Positions 32,531 to 44,500 of a stretch of 64,000 nucleotides of DNA are shown here, in pieces. The notes beneath the pieces were generated by a model. The model was not told where the DNA came from. It made no database searches and was given only the letters and a program-made list of their open reading frames with translations. Positions within the stretch are counted from its first letter, which is position 1; each line of letters opens with the position of its first letter. A program made the translations under genes and the position numbers. Origin of the DNA: Acorus gramineus (taxonomy: Eukaryota; Streptophyta; Magnoliopsida; Acorales; Acoraceae); the NCBI GenBank assembly GCA_030737835.1, contig CM060847.1:5732484-5796483 (forward strand). Reading direction: 5' to 3'.

Positions 32531-35500
32531 ATGGCCTGCTTCGGTTCGAAGACCCTTCAACGTGGGGCAAGACCCAGACCTCCCGATCTGACGGAGGACG
32601 ATCACAATCCATCCAATCGACGTCGGAGGAAAGACAAGGGCAAGAAGAATCGTAGCCCTCGAAGAGAAGAACCTCCCAAACCCGTCAGAGACCGCCCTTC
32701 AAAGAAGAAGAAGAAGCACAACAACAAAATGGAGGAGATGAAATCAAAACCCCACAGAAAATCATCTGAAAACCGCCCCAATCCATCCACGCCTCCGCCG
32801 CTCGCTCCCAGAAGAAAAGTGGATCCCGAGACGATGAAGTACTTCTCGGAAATCGCGGGCCTTTTCGAAGGTGAAAAGCTCGAAATTGACGAGCGCGTCG
32901 TCGTGTGCGGCAATGCTTTGGAAGAGAGCAGAGGGAAGGAGCTTGAACTCGCGACGGACCCCACAATAAGCCACACATTGCAGATTTTGATAGAGGGTTG
33001 CGACTTGGACCACCTCTGTGGGTTCCTCGTCAGCTCGGCGACGGTTTTCCCCTCCATGGCTATGGCGAGTGGTGGGTCCCATGTGGCCGAGACGGCTCTC
33101 AAGGCGTTAGCTTTTCATCTCCAGAATGACGAGAATGCCTACTCGTTCATCGAAGATACACTGACTAAGATATGCAAGGTTTGTGGTTTTTGTTTGTTAA
33201 ACTTGTTTATGTGGATTATTGGATTCTTGATTGCTAATGACTTGAAAATTTGAAAAATTGTATAGGTGGTTGTGGTTGAATCTGTGAATTTGATGCACAG
33301 TCCTTATGGTTCACATGTCCTCCGTAGCCTTCTTTGCCTTTGCAAGGGAGTGCCTTTGGACTCTATGGAGTTATTTCATGTCACCAAGTCTTCAACTGTG
33401 TTAGCCGAGAGGTTGAGCGATGGATCACGTCAGTTCAGTGGGAAATTATTACAATTTGAGCGAGGTTTTCCTGAACTGCTTAAATTTATAGTCCGTGAGA
33501 TGCTAAAGCATGCCGGAGATGACATTGGGACCCTGCGAGCAAACAAGCACAGCAGCTTTGTTTTGCAGGCATGTCACTGTTCATGCTTATTTTGTTTCAA
33601 GATGGTACTGTACGGTTTACAATGAATGAAGAATATGTTTTTATTTTTTGGTGCAGACTGTGCTGAAGTTATTGGTGGGGGATGATCAAGAGTTGATGCA
33701 TGTGATTCCAATAGTTCTTGGATGCTCACCAGAAGATAATGCAGGAGGGAAGTTTATAGAAGTTTTAACAATTGAAGATGTATCGGACTTGCTAAATGAC
33801 ACTGCCTCTAGCCATTTGGTGGAGGTACTTCTTTTTCTTATATTTTGTTTGTCCTTTTTGTTTTCTGTTTTTTTCCTCCACTGTCCTCCATATGCATTGT
33901 TATTATGTCAATTCTTGTTTTCCATATGTATATCTTTTCATGTCCGTTCTTTGATTTTTATATCCTCTATGTCGAGAGAAAAATACTTCTGTTGTAACTC
34001 TCTACAGTTGGTAGCCGTGAGGTCTTCCTGAGTGCTATCACTGTCAGTCTTGTTTAAAACATTTCCATTGATATTTGATATGCTAGTAACCTCGCTTACT
34101 GATGGGAGTTATTAGTGAAGCGGGATAGCTGTCAATGACTTCCTGTATCAAACGTAAATCACTACTCCAGTACGCCCAATTTAATTAAGTTATCATCAAA
34201 GCAGTTCGAACTTTGAACACACAATGTGTGAAAGTTTAAACACACAATCCGTGATGCATGATCTGGTGCCAAACTCTTTCAGGCTTATATTGTAACAAAG
34301 TTTTTCCTTATTATCAGACAGTTTCGCAGTTGTGCTTTGACTTCTGATTTGTCATATTAACATATCTGAATGAGAATTAGTAGCTCTACATTATGTAACC
34401 CTGTTATCTTTTGAGGAGCAAATTTGGTGTCATAATATTTGGGAATATCAACATGTATAAACAGATCTCATGATGCCAGTTTGGTTCATCCCCTGCCAAT
34501 CTCATTGTTATTTATGATTTAGTGAAGGTGGATGCCATTTTTCTTTGTTGTAACTGTGAAATTGAAAGAGTTTCCTAACCCTTCTTTTGGTCCTGAAATG
34601 GTTTATTTGTTTTTGTAATCTCTATAAAAACTGGTTATGCAGTCAGATACTGATGTAGTACTGCACCAAAAAATTTCACGTTTAATAGAAAAGAGAATAT
34701 GCACGTTTCCAGGTTGCATTGGTTACTGCACAATACTATCATAATTTTATCTAAACTTTATTCTATTATCCTATGAATAAAATATGCAAATTGTCCCACT
34801 CTTAAGGGATTGCAGGAAAATATAGAGTGGGGTTGGGTGTTTGTCTAAAGCATTGTGAGGCTTTGCTCGTAGGGTTTTTTTTTGTAGGTGGGGTTGTGTC
34901 CTGGGCCTTAGTGGAGATTCGTCATCTCCGCTTGTCTTTTTTGTTATTGGGTAGAGGCTTTGCCTTCTTTTTGTCATCTGGATTATACCTTTCCAAATAA
35001 ATAAATAAATAAACAAAAAGGGTGCTCCCACCTTTGCATATCTGATACTCTTTCTAGTGCTGCAGAATCAGGATATTGACTTCTATTGATTTCATCTCAC
35101 TCTGTTTTTTTTCCTTATTCTTGAGCAATTGACTAAATTTATGATACAATCTGCACAGGTTATCATGGAAGTCGCACCTGAGCCATTGTATGATGATATT
35201 TTGAGAAAAGTTTTCAGAAAGTCACTTTTTGAAGTCTCATGTCATCAATGTGGCAACTTTGTTATCCAAGCTATGGTTTCTTCTGTCAAATCTCAAGCAC
35301 AAGTATGCAAACCAGCATTATGTCCCTTTAATTTTTATATGGATTGAGATTTTGAGATGTGCTTTTATTATTGTACAATGACTTTTTGGCTGATTCCAAT
35401 ATTTTTCACATTTCATTACATTGAGTGGCCGAGCCAACTTTTGAACTTGGACAAATAAATTGTTTTCTTTTCAAATTTTGTTCTCTATTTCATAGATGGA

Positions 35501-38500
35501 ATTAATATGGGAGGAGCTTGGTCCACATATCAAAGAACTTCTTGAGGTTGGCAAGCCCGGTGTGGTTGCTTCTTTACTAGCTGCATGCCAACGGCTTCAA
35601 ACCCATTGTCAGGAGGTATATGTTTCCTACATCTGCTCTTCATCTTGGTAATCTGTGTCCAGAGCTTCACAAGTCTGTTAGACAATCGCACTTGTCTTCC
35701 AATTATCATAATGATAGTATTTGTTTGGTGTCATATTCTTTAATAAACAAACATTTTTCAATATTATAGATTTTTTATAAATTTTTATACACAAACCTGT
35801 AATCGGAGGGTACAAATTTGCAGTCTTTAGGCCTGTGTGATTGTTTTTGAGCTTGTTTTACCGGCTTTCTGTTTTTTTTGCAGTCATGTCGGGCCCTTGC
35901 TGCTGCTGTACATTCAGAATCTGAACCTGTCAGCTGTATTGTTCCACACATTCTATATCTTGATGGTTATTTTTCCTGCAAAGAAAAGACAGGTTGGAGA
36001 TGGCCCACTGGTGACAAGATGCATGTATTGGGTTGTTTGATGTTACAAATTATTTTTAAATATCCAAGTGTAAGTGGAAATCCTGCCCCGAGTCTGAATT
36101 CTTCCATTTTCATGTTATTTTGCTCCTCTTATTCTGCTTTAAAAGAGATTTAATTGTTGTGAGAAAGGATAGTGAAACTCAGATGTTGGATAATTTCCAT
36201 TTGCATGTTCTTTATTAAAATCTATCCCACTCCCCATCTTGTCCTTTGGAACATTGATAAAAGCGCTGATAAAAGATTCTGGAGGGTGGGACAATTGGAT
36301 GATTGGTGGGGAAGTTGCACAGTAGTAATTTTATGGGATTGTCTCCAGTGATACAGGAGATCCCTATTTCTCTGATGGTCTCAGCTTGTCAACGAGTTGT
36401 TGCATAGGTATTTTATCACATTAATTGGGACAACTTTAAATTAATTTTCATGTTTTTCTGCAGGAATATTTACTTAGTAATCTTTATCCTATTTGGTCCT
36501 ATGTAATAGTAGCTTTAAACAAGATCTGATTCAAAATTGCAATAAAATTTTAGTTCTTGCACAAATCTATAATAATGAGATTGTGAGAAAATCCTTTATT
36601 AAGCAAGATTTGATAATACTGAATGATCTGGAATTTTTTTGAGTAATATGACTTAAGAATTACTGAATCATCTGTGTGTATTTGTCATGCAGCAATCTGT
36701 TCAACCATATGTAACCAGTATTTTATCTATGGAAGCCCATCATGCATCTGAAGCAGCAAAGGATGCTGGTGGAGGTCGTGTCATTGAGGCTTTTCTTATC
36801 TCAGATGCTTCCGTGAAGCAGAAGCAAAAACTAATTAGAAAGTAAGCCACTGTTGTTGATTTCATATTTTTAGTGATATGTGCAAAATCCTTTTTCCTTA
36901 ATTTATGTACTGTTTTGGGAACTATGAGTTGCTTTGTTGTAAGTCAGTTCTGAAATTAGTTCTAATTTCTGATGCTTGTAACATTTTTTTTTACCCACTG
37001 CCAACCTTTATGGTTTGGAGGGCATGACATTTCCGCAGAAGTTTACTTGTGATCTAGTCCCTATTTTTTTCTATCCTATATTGAAGAAGTGTATGACTTT
37101 CACGTTCTCATTTACTGTCACTGTCACTCTATCTCACAATACAAGTGCTTGCGTACCAAATCCTTGCAGTCTTGGCCATGTCAGGACAGTGCTTGTGTAC
37201 ATTGTCCTTTCTCTTCTTTTTTCCCCCTACAAGCTTTACATTTTTCTTAATACACATCATGGTTGTGGAAGAATAGGAGTTTGGACTTAGACTAGCAAGA
37301 AGTGCATGCCAATCCTTATTTGGAGTGTTGAAATATATTTCGATGCCTCATCATTATGTACCATTTTTTGGTTTACAGCTATGTATCTTACCCCTGTATG
37401 GCTGCAATTGTAGTTATAAATGCAACCCTCTGTTCATCTTGATACACACTATCAGTAGGACATATTGTAATATAACACATTGCATTGGTTTGAAGTTCTC
37501 ACCAATAAAAAATCGGTAACAGCAATAATATGTGAGACTTTTCATCCTTGATTCTAATGAGTCCTCCCATTAAAAAACATTGACTTAACCTCAGAATGGA
37601 AAGTTAAGCTAGCCTACAAAGAGGCAAGATGCCACTTTCTCAATGGCTATATCTGCCTTCTTGAAGCATGTCTTTGATAATTGCCTTTGAAATCATGCTT
37701 CTGCCTTTAACTTGAAGCATGTCTTGGATAATTGCCTCTGAAATCATGCAAAAAGAATTACGCCTGCCATGTAATCGCTTCCTTCTTTGTTATTGCAAAT
37801 CTAATACTCTTTTTTTCCCTGTTTTTTTGGTGAAGACTTGAAGGTCACTTTGGCGACCTTGCAATGCATCCATCTGGTTCTTTCACTGTTGAGAAGTGTT
37901 TCATTGCTAGTAATGTGTCCCTGAAAGAAATTATAGCATCAGAGGTGTTAGCTATGCGACCTGAGTTGTACAAGATGAAGCATGGACCGTATATCTTAAG
38001 GAAGCTAGATATTGATGGGTAAGCTCATGTCTGTGTTTCATTTGAAGGATTGACTTCTGTTGTTGTATATCTCCTTGCACCCCTGAGCCGCAATGCAAAA
38101 TGTGGGACCTGGCTGATTTTGCTTAGTTGTTTCAAATCACCTACTCAACTCTGAACTTAAGGTTGAAATTCTTGTTTTTCCCAAGAATTGGCCCATTCAA
38201 TAACCAATATTCTATTTTTATTCTTACTGTGTTAGTTTGTCTACTCAGAGATATCAATAAGGTGATTTTCATCCTGAACCTGAGTTTCTAACATCAAGCA
38301 TGGTTGTAATTGAAAAATGGATCTTACAAATAACCATAATATATGACTGGTAGTAGGATTAGTTAATTTATTATTTGTTGCCTTGTTGGTTTTTAGGATG
38401 AATTATATTCAACTGCCCACTCTTCTTTGTTATGCTGTGCTGCTATTGTAGGTGACAGTTTTGTAACTTTCAGTTTCAACCTGCGATTTTTGTTATCCGT

Positions 38501-39117
38501 TACTCTGTTTTTGAGCTCCATATACAAAACATGATCAAGGGGCCAATGAATCATTTTTTTTTAATGATTCTCTGCTATTTCATTCATGCTCCTTTGCTTA
38601 CTATTGGTTTTCTTGCAGGTTTGCAATGCGCCATGAGCAGTGGAAATCAAGCATAGCAACAAAACAAAATACCTACAGAGACTTCTCCTCCATTTTCGGT
38701 TCTAAAAATGAACCTCAGATGGAAAAACAGACTGAACCAAAGAGGGCAAGAGAAGAGTCTGATCAACATCTACATAATTCTGGTCACACCGCATCATCAG
38801 ATATACAATTTTCCACTGGTGGTGTTTTGAAGGGGTCCTCGGAGATCCAGCACCACCAAGTGAAGAGGAAAAAATATAGTGATATTACAGCTTCAGATAA
38901 TGCTCGTAATAAGAAGTTCATCAGGAGTGGCACAAGCGCAACCTCTTCAAGCACATCCAACAAGAGAAACACTTCCATGGGAGAGCTCGAAGCCCTAGTT
39001 GGTAAGACTACTTTGAATGCTGGTGAAGTTCGTAAACTTTTTGGATCAAGCATCAGCAACAAAGAGCTACAATCAATGGTGAGGGCTGCAAATCCGTCGA
39101 AGAAGCCCAGGGTGTGA
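32531..39117 (+). CDS. APUM23: Pumilio homolog 23 (nucleolar PUF protein), complete, nine exons
   Basis: APUM23 is a nucleolar Puf-repeat protein (Nop9-type) needed for 35S pre-rRNA processing. Exons: 32531-33178, 33266-33568, 33657-33824, 35159-35302, 35496-35615, 35884-36069, 36693-36841, 37836-38018, 38619-39117. They sum to 2400 nt, 799 residues; Arabidopsis APUM23 is about 750. Residues 30-75 are rich in Lys and Arg (RRRRKDKGKK, then KKKKKH), fitting nuclear or nucleolar import. Puf-type repeats run from about residue 100 to 660, with helices such as SPYGSHVLRSLLCLCKG, ANKHSSFVLQTVLKLLV, SCHQCGNFVIQAMV, MHPSGSFTVEKCF and MKHGPYILRKLDIDG. The C-terminus is a basic low-complexity tail ending SKKPRV. 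Intron 2 has a GC donor (CAG|GCATGT). The ATG is chosen because it is the first in the open frame after the telo-box leader. Confidence 0.95.
34800..35015 (+). mobile_element. Possible LINE/SINE 3' end in APUM23 intron 3
   Basis: A GT-rich stretch ends CCTTTCC followed by (AAAT)n and A-rich sequence, like a non-LTR retroposon tail. No target duplication was confirmed. Confidence 0.25.
37660..37748. repeat. 51-bp tandem duplication in APUM23 intron 7
   Basis: CTTGAAGCATGTCTTTGATA at 37660 recurs as CTTGAAGCATGTCTTGGATA at 37711. Both continue with ATTGCCT and GAAATCATGC. Confidence 0.8.
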
Positions 39118-40828
39118 CATCAATTTATATTTAGTTTATTTACAGGCTAAGGGTGAAGGCTGACAGGAAGAGCAGCATGAGGAATGTCTAATATTGTTTC
39201 ATCTGCAGAGAAATTGTAGATATTCAAGGAAATTAGCAATTTTGTTATAAACATCCATCTCTCTATCTTCATTATTGCATTTAGACATGCTCATTGTCCG
39301 GAAAAGCTTTTGGTTAGTTAATCCTTGATCGGGCTTTGTTTTTTTATGAAGCTATTGCAAATTTGTTTCATAAGTTTCCGCGGAAAATATGCTTGTCATC
39401 CCCGCAGTCATTTTTGCAATCCAAAGATATTTTGAATTTTTTTATGGTATATTTGTCTTTGTGCTTTCATAAAAAAAAAAAAAATACATACTCAAAATGA
39501 ATGAATGCATATTTTTTTCATTCTTAATAGAATATGTATATATTCAATTACTCCACGAATGGGGTGTGATATTGGGTTATTCGCTTTTGGTAGTTATATT
39601 GGGATAGATAACAATTCAAATTGAATAAAAAACTTTTTGTTTGGTTGTCTTTTCTATTATTCTCATTGAGAAACGTAAAAATGATTTTTTGTTATTTGGT
39701 TTACTTTAGATAAGTGATGATAAATGGTTGATAATGGATGAATAAGAGTTTATGACTTTTTAAATGACAATTATACCCCCTGAGAATAGTGTGAGAGATG
39801 TATGATTGATTTGATAGATGTGACAGTTTTTGAAATCTGTGTGAGACTGTTAAGTGAGATAAATTTTTTAAAATGACAGAGAATGATATTTTTATCAATT
39901 GTCATAAATAAGCCTTGATAAGTAATTTTAATATTTTCTTAAAATAGTTATCAAGCTTTATCCTAGCTTATCTAGACATAACTATCGGGGTTTATTTTAT
40001 GAAAACAAACAATTTTTTTGAACTATTCTCATGTATTCTTCATTATTCTTACCTTATGTTCCACGTCATACTGGGGTTAGCGATTTCATGTAGTGTCCCG
40101 GTTTGAGTGAAAATGTTAGTGACAATTGTTCTTTTAATTTTGTACTATTTAATGTTGTATATCTAGTCTAGCTAATAAAATACATATATTAAAAAAAAAC
40201 GCTGATATATATATATGATTATATGAATTGTGGATTTCAAAGTTTTAAAAACCCAAATAATGAATTGTTGACAAATTAGCTAACCCACTCTACCAATGAG
40301 TCCCATCCTTCTCGTTAGTTTGGAATACAACGATTGTTCACTTATCCTCACTAATTAAGTATTTGAGAAAAAAAAAAAATTTAAATGACTCACAATTCAT
40401 CCAATTAATTTATTTTCATTAATTTCACTAACTCTTAAACAATCAAAACATTTAATTCATGGCATTCAAGTTTACATATAAAATTATAGTCATCTACATT
40501 AGAATCAAGCTTTTTTTTTTTTATTGTTACAAAATTTTGTATTTCACGTTTATAATATAATAATTATATGAATTATTGACGCAGACGTGTATTATTTTGG
40601 TTTATGAAAAAAAAATGACCGTTCGACACACGACTTAGGCAGTGCTTGTTACACGATTGAACAACTTTTGTATTTGTAAGAAACTATTTTTACAATTATA
40701 CAATCAAACCGTCTTTTTACAGACAGATTTTTAGTAAATAATATTTAAAAACTATGATTTTCAAAAGCTTGCAAAAAATCACTTATGCAATTCCTCTTCA
40801 GCACAGGATAATATTTATCATTTAGTAT
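39118..40828. other. APUM23 3' flank and intergenic stretch
   Basis: The APUM23 3' UTR is followed by AT-rich sequence with several A-runs and T-runs. No gene was recognised. Confidence 0.5.
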
Positions 40829-41087
40829 GGGTTTCTTATTTTTTAGTCCCTATCAACTATATGATTTAGTGATCGATCCCTCACTTTTTTATATTTTAAT
40901 TTAAGTTTCTAGATTTAAAAGATATGTTTCTTATTAATCATTGAGAGGGACTTATCCTTAAATTATTTGTTTTAGTCTCTGAAGAAACATATCTTTTAAA
41001 TATGAAACTTAAACTGAAATATAAAAAAATAAGAGATTGATCACTAAATTATATAATAGTACGTAGACGCTTAAAAATAAAAAATCT
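40829..41087. mobile_element. Foldback MITE, copy C, upstream of the UBC gene
   Basis: The left arm has GATTTAGTGATCGATCCCTC and TTTTAATTTAAGTTTCTAGA. The right arm, reverse complemented, has AATTTAGTGATCAATCTC and ATTTCAGTTTAAGTTTCATA. It has the same layout and motifs as copy B and ends about 95 bp before the TATA box at 41182. Confidence 0.75.
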
Positions 41088-41181
41088 TCTGTACAAGGAT
41101 CAGGTTGTTTTTGGTATTTGACATTTATATAATATAAATAAAATAATATATATAAAAACCATAGTCACAGATGCCTGTTTC

Positions 41182-41192
41182 TATATATAAAT
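41182..41192 (+). promoter_or_regulatory. TATA box of the UBC gene
   Basis: TATATATAAAT lies about 380 bp before the ATG at 41564. A leader follows, with a probable 5' UTR intron from a GTGAGT donor near 41391 to a TTTTAG acceptor near 41502. Confidence 0.55.
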
Positions 41193-41563
41193 ACTTTGAA
41201 ATTCCAAACCACTCGTAGTGCTATCAATAAAAGCGGGGGCTTAAGAAGTCACGCGTTTCCCCCTTTTTGTGTGTCCCGTCTGGGGATCGATCGATCGGAG
41301 GGCATCGGAAACCCGTCAAAAAAATACGAGATCTCTCCATCCGAGGCTTCCTGCCCCGCTTCGTCCTGATCGATTTATTGTCGGTTCGGGTGAGTCTTCT
41401 CTTCTCTGCAATCGTTGTAGATTTGATGATTGCCTATATCGTTGAGAATGAAATCATCCTATGTTCTTCTGTTTTCCCTAATTTGATTGTTTTGGTTTTA
41501 GAATTTGGTGAATATCAAGGGTTTTCAAGCTCTAGATCTTTCGTACCTAAGACGATCTGCCCA

Positions 41564-44500
41564 ATGGTGGAGAGAGCTAGTGTCAAACGCCTCCAAAAGG
41601 AATTCAGAGAACTCTGTAAGGTAAGATTATCGTTTAGGTCAAACGCCTGTCTTCTTTTCTTTATTACTGATTTTATTGTTCAAAGGGTCTCCTTTTGTTT
41701 ACCCTAAAAAAATGGTCTACTTATGTCTAATAGAATTTATTGGTGTTATACACTTAGGGTGCGTTTGGTTGTGCGATTTAAAAATTCTACTTTTGAAACT
41801 CAGTTATCCAAACCCAAGCTTTCAGGAAAAACTAAAACCATGTTTGGGAAACACATTAGTCTTTGAGTTTTTTTATTTTTTGTAAAATAGTTTCTTTAAA
41901 TTAGGGATTACTAGATTATCCTTACCCAAAAAACCTAGGGTTTTCTCCAAACCCAAATAGAACATTCATTCTCTGTCATCAAACACAAAAAACCCAAATA
42001 GTATACAATCCATCAAACAAAACAGAAACAGAAGTTGATATTCTTGAAAAGATTCGTTCAACATTCCTTCAAAAATGAATTGCAAAAAAAAAAAAACCCT
42101 TTTATGGCTGGTTTGACAAGATAATACAGCACATTAAAAAAAAAAAAATTTCTGTCTTCTTACTCGATGGGGAGGATCAAATGACAATCACCACTTCCAC
42201 CATAAAATGTTGGATTCCACGACTAAAATCGAGTGGGTCGATCCATTTCATTGTTTGGGAGATGTTAGGGTTCAGAAAAAAAGGGATGTTTGGTTCAGTT
42301 TTATGAATAATTGATTCTTACAAACCCCAAATCTCCTCTAATCGGGGAACCAAACACACCCTTAGACTTCCACCTAATCTCAAGAAAATGATGTCTGTGT
42401 CAACACGTGAGTATGTCATATTCTGTTCTGTTTGGGAGATATTGGAAATGGTATTTTGTTCCTGTCCAGTTTTGAGCGTGAAGTAAGAAAAAGACTGTAG
42501 AACATTTGGTGTACCTACCTAACAGTCTATTTTTCCCTTCAATTTTGTGTTCCCTTCTCTCAATATGAGAAAATTTCCATCAAGCTGATCCCATTATGCG
42601 ATAGAGGTTGATTTAAGTGACAGTTCCTTCTGAGATAATAGTGTCTGTAAAACAATGGCTATTGATTAATTGATTAATTCTTCGGGTGCTGATGGGCCTT
42701 TTTGCTTACAGTCGCTGGACCCAAGTTTATCTGATATATTCTATGTTATTATTCTTGTTTCTTTCACTTCATAATTCAAATAAACTTGCCATTTATTTTC
42801 TGATTTTAGGATGTATTTCTGCAGTTTAACCTCTTTCTTTCTTTTCCAATTATATGATATGTCTTTTGCTTGTCAACGCCCAGGAACCAATTCCCCAAAT
42901 TGTGGCTCGTCCTTCACCGAATGACATCCTAGAGTGGCGTGAGTAGTATATGAACTTGTTTGGATCTTTGCATGCAGTGTCTGCTTATGATATGTGGTTT
43001 AGAAGGTTGATTTGTATTATGGTTTGATGTTGATGCCAAGATATTGATATTTAGGGTTTTCTTAACTTGTTGAAGGCAAGCTAAAAATTTATTTGCTACA
43101 ATCAACATTTTAAGTAGCAAGCCATTAGCCATATGGTTTTAAGGAAATAATCATGAAAGCACATCAAATATTATAACATAAATGTACTTTGTTGTTTCAA
43201 TGAAAATAACTATTGAACCAATTTGATTTACTACAAACTGGTTTCGTCTAAATTGTAATAGGGCTAGCTATGATCAACCTTAGTCTGCTGTAGTGCTGTC
43301 TATGCAAATGCACACAACTTGTATTAATTTTATGTAAAATTGTGATTTGTGACGGTTTGGATTCTTTTAACTTATCAATCATAAAGTGTTTTTTTTTTTT
43401 TGTTAGTCCAGTTAAGCTCCCATACAAGTTATTTTATCTCACTAAATCCAGTTTGTTGAAATTATTGTTATGTAAAGCCATTCTATGTAGTTAGATTGGC
43501 TTATGCAGTTTGTGAAATGGCACAATGTTTGGTAATGTGCAGTTCTTTTGGGAAGTTCAAGAAAAATAAGAAAATCATAAAAATGTTAGAAAAATGAGAA
43601 AAAATTTCATTCATCAGATATAATTCATAAAAGTGTAACACCACTAATATCTGATGCATTTTATGATATACATAGTGGGAACATGTTGCAAAATATTGTG
43701 AAAATATGTGATGGCATATACTTGCCAATTTTCTGATTACATACTAGTTTTTCCATGATTAGCCCCATAGGTTTTGGCTGGAGTGGCTGCAGACCTATGA
43801 AATACAGTTTCCCAGTCCAAATTTGTGTGTGTAATACAAAATGATAATGGCCATTGGGGATAAACATCCTACAATTTTGTAAGGAAACAATAACATCTTC
43901 CTATAGTTAAGTTGGTTTCTGTTCTTGGTCCATATGATATACTTCAACTGAAATGCTCTATTTCCGGCTGGAGGATTAGTATTACAATAACATTAACTTA
44001 GCATATATTATTTCTTCAAAAAACTTCGAATTAGATTCTGAACATGGTTCCTTTGTAATTGTTTGCCAGATTATGTACTTGAGGGCAGTGAAGGCACACC
44101 TTATGCAGGTATACTTTCTAACTTTTGTTACATTCTTTCTATGATCACAGACATGCATGTTTGAGTAGCTACATCATTCATTTTACAAAAAATAACTGTT
44201 TCTTTAATATATGCGTTACTGTTCTTTGCCTCTGTTTTCTTCCATGAAGGTGGATATTACCATGGGAAAATTAAGTTTCCTCCCGATTATCCATTTAAGC
44301 CCCCAAGCATCAGGTATTGGACAATCCTTTTCAATGCAGTACAGACAAATTGGTTTTGATGCTTTCTACTGCATTCTTTCATATGATTAAAATGAATTGT
44401 TTCCTTTTTCTAATTATATGTATTTTTTATGGCCAGCATGATCACTCCCAATGGACGGTTTGCCCCACATAAAAAAATTTGCCTATCTATGAGTGATTGT

